Shown here: positions 33,840 through 41,066 of the stretch, in pieces
How positions within the stretch are numbered: the stretch's first letter is position 1
Layout of the letters: the number at the start of each line of letters is the position of its first letter
Source of the DNA: Bacteroidaceae bacterium
Lineage (GTDB): Bacteria; Bacteroidota; Bacteroidia; Bacteroidales; Bacteroidaceae
Direction of reading: 5' to 3'
DNA: 64,000 nt
Assembly: GCA_017470525.1 (NCBI GenBank)
Contig: JAFUYM010000027.1
Coordinates: 1 to 64,000, forward strand
Notes under the pieces: generated by a model
Told to the model about the DNA's origin: nothing
What the model saw: only the letters and a program-made list of their open reading frames with translations
The model's database searches: none
Translations under genes and position numbers: made by a program

Positions 33840-34679
33840 TTATGAATTGGGTATGTAGGGACGGAGTTCTTCGGGTGTCATGTGACGCCGTTGTGCATAG
33901 TCGGCGAGTTGTTCTTCCCCGATTTTCCCTACGGCAAAGTAATGCGCCTGTGGCAGGCTGAGCATGAATCCGCTCACAGAGGCATGGGGCTGCATCATGG
34001 CGTGTTCCGTCAGTGTCACCCCGATGCTTTTCAGCCCGATGAGTTCGTCGATGAGACGATTGATGGAGATGTCGGGCAGGCAAGGATAACCCACTGCGGG
34101 TCGGATGCCTTGAAACCTCTCCTGGTGCAGTTCCTCTATGGTCAATTGCTCGTCGGGAGCATAGCCCCAGATGGTTTTCCTCACCTCTTCGTGCAGTCGT
34201 TCCGCTCCTGCCTCAGCCAGTCGGTCGGCAAGGGTCTGAAGGAGCATCCGATTGTAGTCGTCGTTGGGAAACGTCTTTTCCACATCGATGCTGGTGGAGG
34301 TGGCAAAAACACCGATTCGGTCTTGTCTTATTGACGATTGCGGACGGATGAAGTCGCTCAGGCAGAGGCAAGTTCCATCTTTCCCTGGTGTCTGCTGGCG
34401 CAACATGGGAATGCGTATCGGGTCTCCTTGAGGATGGCGTTGCCCACACTCGCAGGGATAGGTCTTCTGCACCACAATGTCGTCGCCGTCGCTCCATGCC
34501 GGCAGTATCTCCACCACAGTCTTCACCACCACATAAGGTCGCATTTGCCGCAACATCTTCTCTGCCTCTTCGTACAGGCGCTGCCCCTCTTCCGATTGTC
34601 TTGGCAATGACCATGCATGGAAGAAATAGACCCAGTTGATGTAGGGCGACAGGTCGCTGATCCGATAGTTTCTTCGCAC
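33840..34679 (-). CDS. Free-standing methionine synthase activation-domain protein
   Basis: 279 residues resembling the C-terminal S-adenosylmethionine-dependent reactivation domain of MetH: RRNYRISDLSPYINWVYFFHAW, DRLAEAGAERLHEEVRKTIWGY split here to AERLHEEVRKTIWGYAPDE, the GIRPAVGYPCLPD motif (about 190-202) and EHAMMQPHASVSGF. In Bacteroidetes the reactivation domain is often a separate protein acting on a MetH lacking it. The start is a GTG; in-frame sequence before it (VSFYNQQFS) also looks coding-like but no ATG is present before the stop. It lies 51 bp downstream of pyrC. Confidence 0.83.
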   Translation of the reverse strand: MRRNYRISDLSPYINWVYFFHAWSLPRQSEEGQRLYEEAEKMLRQMRPYVVVKTVVEILPAWSDGDDIVVQKTYPCECGQRHPQGDPIRIPMLRQQTPGKDGTCLCLSDFIRPQSSIRQDRIGVFATSTSIDVEKTFPNDDYNRMLLQTLADRLAEAGAERLHEEVRKTIWGYAPDEQLTIEELHQERFQGIRPAVGYPCLPDISINRLIDELIGLKSIGVTLTEHAMMQPHASVSGFMLSLPQAHYFAVGKIGEEQLADYAQRRHMTPEELRPYIPNS

Positions 34680-34710
34680 GCTGAACTGCTGATTATAAAA
34701 TGATACTTTG

Positions 34711-34751
34711 TTACAGATTAAACCTCAACTTACAGACTATTAAACCTCAAC
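34711..34751. repeat. Tandem duplication spanning the pyrC stop codon
   Basis: Units 34730-34751 (22 bp) and 34711-34729 (19 bp) are the same sequence except for a 3-bp deletion; on the minus strand both begin GTTGAGGTTTAAT and end CTGTAA. The first unit encodes the last residues of PyrC, the second lies just after its stop. Confidence 0.75.
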
Positions 34752-36073
34752 TCTTTTCCTCTGATGCCATCCACCACCACTCCGTCGCTGTAGGCAGTGA
34801 TGCCATTGACGAGGGTGCGACGCACTCTCCACTTGAAGAATCGTTCGTCCATCGGTGTCCAGCCGCATTTGGTATAATATCGCCCTTCTCTCACTTGCCA
34901 GTTCCCCTCGGGGTCAACAAGTGCTAAGTCGGCATAGTAGCCTGGACGGATGAAACCGCGCTTTTCGATTCTGAACAGTTTGGCAGGATTGTGCGACATC
35001 AAGTCGGGAATGCGCTCAATGGGCAAGACGCCCATCTCATACAATTCCAGCATCGACACCAGCGAGAACTGAATCATCGGCATGCCCGATGCGGCTTTCA
35101 GCGCCCCGCCAATCTTCTCATTCTCCAGATGGGGCGCATGGTCAGTTGCCACTACGTCAATCAGCCCGTTGGTCAGAGCCTCGCGCAAGGCGGCACGGTC
35201 TTCTGGCGTTTTGATGGCAGGATTGCATTTGATGCGTGTTCCCAACGTGTCATAATCCTCGGTGGTGAACATCAGGTGGGCAATCACCACTTCGGCGGTG
35301 ATTTTCTTTTCCTCAATGGGCTTCTTCTCGAACAGTTCCAGTTCTTTGGCTGTCGAAACATGGGCAATATGCAACCGTGCCCCCGTCTCCTTCGCCATCT
35401 GCACCGCTAATGCAGAAGATTCGTAGCATGCCTCCACACTGCGGATGCGGGAATGGTAGCGGACGGGGAAATCGTTCTGCCCCTTATATCGTTTCTTGAA
35501 TGCACGGATATTGGCATTGATGATGCCAGTGTCTTCACAATGCGCCATGAGCAAAAGAGGGGATGTCGCGAAGATGCGGCGCAACGATTCTTCGCGGTCC
35601 ACGAGCATGTTGCCCGTGCTGCTGCCCATAAACACCTTTACGCCCGGCACACGTTGGCGGTCCAGCCGTTGCAGCGTGTCGGCATTGTCGTTGGTGGCAC
35701 CAAAGTAGAAGGAATAGTTCACGCGGCTGTCTTGTGCCGCCCGTTGGAACTTGTCTTCCAGCAGTTCGATGGTGGTGGTGGGAGGCAAAGTGTTGGGCAT
35801 TTCCATGTAGGAAGTGACGCCACCTGCCGCTGCCGTGCGGCTTTCGCTGGCAATGTCAGCCTTGTGGGTCATTCCTGGCTCGCGGAAATGCACGTGGTCA
35901 TCAATCACACCCGGGAATAGGTACAAGCCAGTTGCATCAATCTCAAGGTCGTAAGTTTGAGTGGAGTCATCTCCCTCCAGCACCTGCTGAATCATCTCAT
36001 CTTCTATCACCACAGAACCTACAAACTTGTGCCCCTCATTCACGATTATCGCATTTCTGATGATTGTTCTCAT
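34730..36073 (-). CDS. pyrC: Dihydroorotase (class I type)
   Basis: 447 residues, the length of bacterial class I dihydroorotases. Metal-binding DDHVHFREPGMTHK (about residues 57-70); later ligands in LMAHCEDTG (about 177-185), LHIAHVSTAKE (about 232-242) and catalytic Asp in DVVATDHAPHLENEK (about 305-319). It converts N-carbamoyl-aspartate to dihydroorotate in pyrimidine synthesis. It follows the glycosyltransferase gene by 17 bp and precedes the MetH-activation gene, so the neighbours appear to be an operon of convenience rather than pathway. Confidence 0.93.
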   Translation of the reverse strand: MRTIIRNAIIVNEGHKFVGSVVIEDEMIQQVLEGDDSTQTYDLEIDATGLYLFPGVIDDHVHFREPGMTHKADIASESRTAAAGGVTSYMEMPNTLPPTTTIELLEDKFQRAAQDSRVNYSFYFGATNDNADTLQRLDRQRVPGVKVFMGSSTGNMLVDREESLRRIFATSPLLLMAHCEDTGIINANIRAFKKRYKGQNDFPVRYHSRIRSVEACYESSALAVQMAKETGARLHIAHVSTAKELELFEKKPIEEKKITAEVVIAHLMFTTEDYDTLGTRIKCNPAIKTPEDRAALREALTNGLIDVVATDHAPHLENEKIGGALKAASGMPMIQFSLVSMLELYEMGVLPIERIPDLMSHNPAKLFRIEKRGFIRPGYYADLALVDPEGNWQVREGRYYTKCGWTPMDERFFKWRVRRTLVNGITAYSDGVVVDGIRGKELRFNSL

Positions 36074-36090
36074 AGGTTAATCTTAGGTCG

Positions 36091-36879
36091 TCAGTTTTCT
36101 TTCTTTGGAAGCACATGTTCGGAAGACTTCTCATCTATGGGCTTGGGGTATTTCTTGAACCATCCGTCCCATCTCAGTCGCATCACACCAAAGAACGCTT
36201 CACCGAAAATACCGCTGTTCATCTTCGAAACGCCTTCCACGCGGTTGACGAAAATGACTGGCACCTCTTTGATTTTGAAGCCGCACTTGTAGGTGGTGAA
36301 CTTCATCTCTATCTGGAACGCATACCCCTTGAAGCGGATGCTGTCAAGGTCAATGGTCTCCAGCACACGCCGTTTGTAACACTTGAAGCCTGCTGTGGTG
36401 TCGTGTACCTTGAAGCCCGTGACAAACCTCACATACTTTGAAGCGAAATACGACATCAGCACTCTACCCATCGGCCAGTTGACTACGTTCACGCCAGAGA
36501 TGTAGCGGCTGCCGATGGCAAGGTCGTACCCCTCGTCGGCACAAGCAGCATAAAGTCGAGGCAGGTCACTGGGCGCATGCGAAAAGTCTGCATCCATCTC
36601 GAAGATGTAGTCATAGCCATGTGAAAGCCCCCATTTGAATCCCGTGATGTAGGCAGTGCCCAGCCCCAATTTGCCCGAACGTTCCAACAGGAAGAGGCGG
36701 TCGGCAAATTCTGTCTGCATCAGTCCTTTGACAATGGCTGCCGTTCCGTCGGGCGAACCGTCGTCAATCACGAGGATGTGGAAACATTTTTCCAGTGCGA
36801 ACACCGCTCTGATGATTTTTTCAATGTTCTCCTTCTCGTTATAGGTCGGTATGATAACTATGCTGTCGCTTCCGTTCAT
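36091..36879 (-). CDS. Polyprenol-phosphate mannosyltransferase-like GT2 (DPM1 type)
   Basis: 262 residues, no membrane helices. GT2 fold: IVIIPTYNEKENIEKII (about 7-23), VIDDGSPDGTAAIV (about 37-50), and the metal/donor motif FEMDADFSHAPSDLPRL (about 92-108). GSRYISGVNVVNWPMGR and the C-terminal FKGYAFQIEMKFTTYKCGFKIKEVP segment, cut to GYAFQIEMKF here, are typical of DPM1-like enzymes that move mannose or glucose from a nucleotide sugar to a polyprenyl phosphate. First gene of the minus-strand operon with a clear promoter. Confidence 0.9.
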   Translation of the reverse strand: MNGSDSIVIIPTYNEKENIEKIIRAVFALEKCFHILVIDDGSPDGTAAIVKGLMQTEFADRLFLLERSGKLGLGTAYITGFKWGLSHGYDYIFEMDADFSHAPSDLPRLYAACADEGYDLAIGSRYISGVNVVNWPMGRVLMSYFASKYVRFVTGFKVHDTTAGFKCYKRRVLETIDLDSIRFKGYAFQIEMKFTTYKCGFKIKEVPVIFVNRVEGVSKMNSGIFGEAFFGVMRLRWDGWFKKYPKPIDEKSSEHVLPKKEN

Positions 36880-36906
36880 GTGCGATGTTGTTTAGTCTTT
36901 CTTTTG

Positions 36907-36937
36907 CAAAGTTAGCACAAACCGACCATACCTCAAA
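36907..36937 (-). promoter_or_regulatory. Sigma-ABfr-type promoter of the GT2-pyrC operon
   Basis: Minus-strand TAACTTTG at 36907-36914, spacer 19 bp, TTTG at 36934-36937. Confidence 0.6.
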
Positions 36938-37084
36938 ATAAAAGTTCTTTTTTTTTGTTAAAGAGGGAGAAAAAGTTGGTGGTGAGGTGCGAGGTGTGAG
37001 GTGTGAGCGGTTGAGAGTGGGTGTCGTTTCAGCCTCGTCCGGTGTGTGTCATTCCTCCGTGCGGCCTTACGTTTCATCACGGCA

Positions 37085-37292
37085 GATGACGAGTGACAGG
37101 CGGAGGAGATGACGAGTGACAGACGGAGGAGACGGCGGGTGACGGACGGAGGAGATGGCGAGTGAGAGACAGAGCAAGATGCGAGTGAGCGTTTGAAGTG
37201 GATGCAGGTGAGAGACGGTGGACGATGCGAGCGGGCGACTTCGGTGGATGCGAGTGGTCGTTGTCAATGGATGTGAGTGTGCGTTCTGTGGA
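37085..37292. repeat. Degenerate 23-bp tandem repeat, nine copies
   Basis: GATG-headed units start at 37085, 37108, 37131, 37154, 37178, 37201, 37224, 37247 and 37270. The first four are close (GATGACGAGTGACAGRCGGA), the later ones diverge but keep the period and the GATGnGAGTG head. G/A-rich on the plus strand. 23 is not a multiple of three and no frame is open throughout, so it is non-coding. It fills part of the 36880-37560 gap, which otherwise holds GAGGTGT-type short reiterations and the ino1 promoter. Confidence 0.85.
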
Positions 37293-37406
37293 AAGATGGG
37301 GAAGCGCGTGAAAAAAAGGGGATAAATATCAGCCCATTCCCTTTCAAAGTCGGTTAAACATTGTTAAAAGTGGTAGGTGGAACATAAAAGGGGAGTTTCC
37401 GATAAG

Positions 37407-37435
37407 TTGTTTTCATACGATTTTGACTAACTTTG
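37407..37435 (+). promoter_or_regulatory. Sigma-ABfr-type promoter for ino1
   Basis: TTG at 37407-37409, 18-bp spacer, TAACTTTG at 37428-37435; leader of about 120 nt to ATG 37561. Confidence 0.55.
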
Positions 37436-37560
37436 CAACCGATTTTTGACTTCTTTATCAAAGACATAACGGGAGAAAGCCAAGTTTACTTGTGCTGCTT
37501 TTTGGTGTGTCAAATAGAATGGAAAAGCAATTAAGGATATAATTTTCAAGATATTACAAA

Positions 37561-38889
37561 ATGGAAAATCAAAATGTGAAACCTGCTGAAGGTCGGTTGG
37601 GCATCATGGTCGTAGGACTGGGTGCCGTCACATCCACCTTCATGACAGGTGTGTTGATGGCTCGCAAGGGACTTGCCAAGCCTGTGGGGTCAATGACTCA
37701 GTATGACAAAATTCGTGTCGGCAAGGGTGCTGACAAGAAGTATCTCTCTTATTCAGAAATCGTTCCAATGGCAAAATTGGATGACATCGTGTTCGGAGCA
37801 TGGGACGTTTATCCTGCCAATGCATTCCAAAGCGCGATGTATGCACAGGTGCTGCAAGAGAAGGACATCCTGCCTGTACAGGACGAACTGGAGAAGATTG
37901 TTCCGATGAAGGCTGCGTTTGACAAGAACTTTGCCAAGCGACTCGATGGCAACAACGTAAAAGACTGCAAGACCCGTTGGGAAATGGTGGAGCAACTTCG
38001 TGAAGACATCCGTAAGTTCAAGGCAGACAACAACTGCTCACGCATCGTGGTGGCATGGGCGGCATCAACAGAGATTTATGTGAAGCCCAACATGGAGGTG
38101 CACGACACGCTCGCTCACCTCGAAGCGGCTATGAAGGCAAACGACACGGTGAACATCGCTCCTTCCATGTGCTATGCGTATGCAGCGTTGGCTGAGGGTG
38201 CTCCTTTCATCATGGGTGCTCCTAACACTACCGTCGATATTCCTGCCATGTGGGAAATGTCTGAGAAACAGGGTCTGCCCATTGCAGGTAAGGACTTCAA
38301 GACAGGTCAGACACTGGTGAAGTCAGGTTTCGCCCCCATCATCGGCACTCGTTGCCTCGGTCTGAACGGCTGGTTCTCAACGAATATTCTTGGCAACCGC
38401 GATGGTCTCGTGCTTGACGAGCCAGCCAACTTCCGCACGAAGGAGGTTTCGAAACTCTCTACTCTGGAGACGATTCTGAAGCCTGAAACGCAGCCCGACC
38501 TCTATGGTCACGGCAACGACGAGGACACGCAGTACTACCACAAGGTGCGCATCAACTACTATCCTCCACGCAACGACAACAAGGAGGGTTGGGACAACAT
38601 CGACATCTTCGGCTGGATGAACTACCCCATGCAGATTAAGATTAACTTCCTCTGCCGCGACTCCATCCTCGCCGCTCCGCTGTTGCTCGACCTCTGTCTG
38701 CTCAGCGACCTCGCTGCACGTGCTGGCAAGAGCGGTATCCAGCGTTTCCTCTCCTTCTTCCTCAAGGCTCCTATGCACGACTATATGCAGGGCGAGGAAC
38801 CTGTCAACCACCTCTTCCAGCAATACACCATGCTGAAGAACGCCATCCGCGAGATGGGCGGTTACGAGGCAGACGAGGAAATCGACTAA
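37561..38889 (+). CDS. ino1: myo-Inositol-1-phosphate (inositol-3-phosphate) synthase
   Basis: 442 residues, typical for bacterial MIPS. NAD-binding GLGAVTSTFMTGVLMARKG (about 20-38), VAWAASTEIYVKPN (about 164-177), active-site GTRCLGLNGWFSTNILGNRD shortened to NGWFSTNILGNRDG (about 268-281), and KINFLCRDSILAAPLLLDLC shortened to CRDSILAAPLLLDL near residue 375. It cyclises glucose-6-phosphate to inositol-phosphate; in Bacteroides this feeds inositol lipids. The expected CDP-alcohol transferase and phosphatase partners are not in this window. The final 24 bp and following 36 bp are duplicated at 40412-40471, with a DUF4143 ATPase gene in between. Highly biased codon use. Confidence 0.93.
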   Translation: MENQNVKPAEGRLGIMVVGLGAVTSTFMTGVLMARKGLAKPVGSMTQYDKIRVGKGADKKYLSYSEIVPMAKLDDIVFGAWDVYPANAFQSAMYAQVLQEKDILPVQDELEKIVPMKAAFDKNFAKRLDGNNVKDCKTRWEMVEQLREDIRKFKADNNCSRIVVAWAASTEIYVKPNMEVHDTLAHLEAAMKANDTVNIAPSMCYAYAALAEGAPFIMGAPNTTVDIPAMWEMSEKQGLPIAGKDFKTGQTLVKSGFAPIIGTRCLGLNGWFSTNILGNRDGLVLDEPANFRTKEVSKLSTLETILKPETQPDLYGHGNDEDTQYYHKVRINYYPPRNDNKEGWDNIDIFGWMNYPMQIKINFLCRDSILAAPLLLDLCLLSDLAARAGKSGIQRFLSFFLKAPMHDYMQGEEPVNHLFQQYTMLKNAIREMGGYEADEEID

Positions 38890-38925
38890 CCAACCCACGC
38901 GCTGGGCGATTTTCTCTACTGACAA
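38866..38925. repeat. ino1 3' end, in-place copy of the duplicated 60 bp
   Basis: Covers the last seven codons of ino1, its stop and 36 bp beyond. It matches 40412-40471 at 55 of 60 positions; the differences lie after the stop codon, and sequence outside both copies is unrelated. Confidence 0.93.
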
Positions 38926-38980
38926 GATTTTTGCCACGGATTGAGCCGATTGCTCGGATTTTTAGATATTATTTTGATTT

Positions 38981-39032
38981 AGAGGGATTTCACAGATAAG
39001 CGTAACGGCTTTCTAATCTGTGAAATCCCTCT
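38981..39032. terminator. Hairpin between ino1 and ATPase copy 2
   Basis: Perfect 17-bp stem: 38981-38997 (AGAGGGATTTCACAGAT) pairs with 39016-39032, 18-nt loop. It lies inside the inserted unit, between the convergent genes. Confidence 0.75.
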
Positions 39033-39084
39033 GAATTGTAAGAACTCTTGAAAAACTACGAAGCAGTCTAATGATCGTATGGGA

Positions 39085-40254
39085 TTAAAAGAGTTCTGAT
39101 ATATGCTTATAGTTGAACAACTTAATGTCTGCAGCCGCATTTTCCATGTTGCCAGCATAGATGATGGCCTTTGTTCCCGTCGGTTCCTTGATATATGTGT
39201 CCAGTTTGCTGATGGTTTTCTGAAAGTCTGTGCTATAAGTCATGGATGATTTGATTTCAAAACCATTCAAAATGCCATTCTCTTTGGTGAGCAAGTCTAT
39301 CTCATTCTTGTTTGAGTCACGATAGAAGTACATGTTGCTTTTCTTCCCTCGGTTGAAACGCATCTTCAAAGCCTCCATTACTATCAGGTTTTCGAACAAA
39401 TGCCCACGCATCTTGTCATGAGAGAGTTGGGTGGGAGATTCAATGTCAAGCAGATGGCAGGCTAATCCCGTGTCGCAGAAATAGAGTTTGGGAGACTTGA
39501 TAAGTCTTTTGGCGGCATTCCCGGAATAGGGGTGTAGTAGGGTGATGACATAGGAGGCTTCAAGGATGGAGAGCCACGAAGTGATGGTGTTGGATGATAC
39601 TCCCACCTCGTTTGCCAATTCCGAGGCATTAAACACACTACCAATTCTTCCTGCGCACAATTGCAGAAAAGTGTTGAACTGCATCATGTCTTTCACATTG
39701 ACCATCTCTCTCACATCACGGTCAAGGTAAGTTCTCACATACGATGGATAGTAAAGATGGGCAACATTCTTTTGAGCACAAATGGACGGGTACAGACCAT
39801 CAAACAGTAATTCGTCAAGACTTTTCCTTTCTACCATCTCCTGCGTTTCTGCCATTGACATGGGTAGCAGGTCAAACATGCCGACACGTCCAGCCAATGA
39901 TTGTGACACACTACGTATCAACGCAAAATTAGAACTTCCCGAAAGAATGAATTTCCTTTCGGGGTGGTCATCTACGATGCCTTGAATATATGACAGCAAT
40001 TCGGGCACCCTATGTACCTCATCCAGAACCATTCCCTTTTCTGTCTGATTCAGAAAAGCCACAGGGTCATTTTTAGCATAGTTTCTGACATCAAGGTCTT
40101 CCAATGTGTACCTGACAAAATTGGGGAACAGGTGCTTGATGAGCGTACTTTTCCCCGACTGTCTCGGTCCCGTGATACACACCACGGGAAAATATTTCGC
40201 AGCCTCCAGAATAGTAGCCGAGATACTTCTCTCTATATATTCGCCCTCTTTCAT
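39085..40254 (-). CDS. AAA+ ATPase with DUF4143 C-terminal domain (COG1373 type), copy 2
   Basis: 389 residues from ATG 40254. Walker A in VVCITGPRQSGKSTLIKHL (about 23-41), Walker B in GMVLDEVHRVPELLSYIQ (about 73-90), sensor-like FILSGSSNF (about 102-110). In DUF4143, LYFCDTGLACHLL is followed by ENLIVMEALKMRF, NEIDLLTKENG and GFEIKSSMTYS, which supply the E, D, ExK of a PD-(D/E)xK fold. Distinct in sequence from copy 1, so not a recent duplicate. Opposite in orientation to ino1, whose 3' end brackets it as direct repeats. Confidence 0.9.
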   Translation of the reverse strand: MKEGEYIERSISATILEAAKYFPVVCITGPRQSGKSTLIKHLFPNFVRYTLEDLDVRNYAKNDPVAFLNQTEKGMVLDEVHRVPELLSYIQGIVDDHPERKFILSGSSNFALIRSVSQSLAGRVGMFDLLPMSMAETQEMVERKSLDELLFDGLYPSICAQKNVAHLYYPSYVRTYLDRDVREMVNVKDMMQFNTFLQLCAGRIGSVFNASELANEVGVSSNTITSWLSILEASYVITLLHPYSGNAAKRLIKSPKLYFCDTGLACHLLDIESPTQLSHDKMRGHLFENLIVMEALKMRFNRGKKSNMYFYRDSNKNEIDLLTKENGILNGFEIKSSMTYSTDFQKTISKLDTYIKEPTGTKAIIYAGNMENAAADIKLFNYKHISELF

Positions 40255-40258
40255 TTTA

Positions 40259-40311
40259 TGCAAATTTGAAATTCAATTGCAAATTTACATAAAATAATGA
40301 AGGTGAACAAA
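40259..40311 (-). promoter_or_regulatory. Promoter of ATPase copy 2 with paired TGCAAATTT boxes
   Basis: Minus-strand TAAATTTG at 40280-40287, spacer 20 bp, TTTG at 40308-40311. On the plus strand TGCAAATTT occurs at 40259-40267 and 40278-40286, 19 bp apart, one overlapping the -7 box and one just before the start codon; likely autoregulatory boxes. Confidence 0.6.
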
Positions 40312-40411
40312 TAAAAAATGGATAAAATTGTTTTGAAGTATTTTTTCATTCGCTTGGTTCCCCTCCAACAGAGTGTCATGCAGAAAAACTCATCTACGAG
40401 AAGGGAACTTT

Positions 40412-40471
40412 GAGGCAGACGAGGAAATCGACTAACCGACCCACGCGCTGGGCGAATTATTCCACTGACAA
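40412..40471. repeat. Displaced copy of the ino1 3' end
   Basis: Codes for the same final residues and stop as ino1 but has no gene attached. It ends 8 bp before the hairpin of the next gene, consistent with this having been the original downstream flank of ino1. Confidence 0.93.
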
Positions 40472-40478
40472 CAAGGAA

Positions 40479-40537
40479 ACATATACAAAGAAGAGAGAGG
40501 GGCACGATTCGCGTCCCTCTCTCTTCTTTGTATATGT
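40479..40537 (-). terminator. Strong terminator hairpin for the ExbB-like gene
   Basis: Perfect 23-bp stem, 40479-40501 with 40515-40537, 13-nt loop, 14 bp after the stop codon of the minus-strand gene. Confidence 0.8.
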
Positions 40538-40551
40538 GCCAGTCACAAGTT

Positions 40552-40875
40552 CTATATTCTTGGTGTCTGGCATATCTTTATGATACGAGATACGGCATAG
40601 ATGATAAGCCCGTAGCAAGGAGAGATAAGCATACATTTGATACCTCCACAAAGTACTGACGTTGCAATATCGCCAGCCTTCTGTATATCGTCACAAGCCT
40701 GATATGCACCAAGCCCAGTGAACAGGATTCCTAAGACTAATGCGATATTGCCGATATCGCACACCCAAGCGGGTGCTTTCCATGCGGCAAGGAACAGAAG
40801 GGCGAGCAAAAGGGTGAGGATGGACATGAACATCATGTTGCCCTCAAGAAACAAATCTGAAAGTTGTGTAATCAT
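40552..40875 (-). CDS. Miniature MotA/TolQ/ExbB-like membrane protein
   Basis: 107 residues with three hydrophobic segments: FMSILTLLLALLFLAAW, DIGNIALVLGILFTGLGAY and CYGLIIYAVSRIIKI. The last two plus the link AGDIATSVLCGGIKCMLISP echo the ExbB/TolQ signature in which a helix is followed by GDxxPSxLAxGIxxALxTTxxGL. The cytoplasmic loop and N-terminal part of full-length ExbB (about 200 or more residues) are missing. No ExbD-like partner is adjacent. Own -7 box upstream and a strong terminator downstream, so monocistronic. Assignment by pattern only. Confidence 0.6.
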   Translation of the reverse strand: MITQLSDLFLEGNMMFMSILTLLLALLFLAAWKAPAWVCDIGNIALVLGILFTGLGAYQACDDIQKAGDIATSVLCGGIKCMLISPCYGLIIYAVSRIIKICQTPRI

Positions 40876-40924
40876 AACTCACTTTTTTTAATGTTAAACA
40901 CTCTTGTTGTTGCAGTTGCTGGTA

Positions 40925-40932
40925 CAAAGGTA
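40925..40932 (-). promoter_or_regulatory. -7 box (TACCTTTG) for the ExbB-like gene
   Basis: Minus-strand TACCTTTG, 49 bp before the start codon; no convincing -33 box. Confidence 0.5.
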
Positions 40933-41050
40933 CGGAGATATTGGCAACCAACCTATTTATTTGTCTGTCAAAACCCTCCATTGGCAGGTTGAATCCCCCT
41001 ATATCGGGATTTTTCCTTTCAACAATGGCTTTCGCATGTAGAAAAAGGTG

Positions 41051-41058
41051 TAACTTTG
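41051..41058 (+). promoter_or_regulatory. -7 box (TAACTTTG) for the second LytTR gene, nearly leaderless
   Basis: Ends 8 nt before ATG 41067, the same distance as at the first LytTR gene. Confidence 0.55.
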
Positions 41059-41066
41059 TGACCATT

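Noticed and set aside
37085-37292. CRISPR array
   Set aside because: Units are contiguous 23-bp tandem repeats with no unique spacers, and no cas genes are near.
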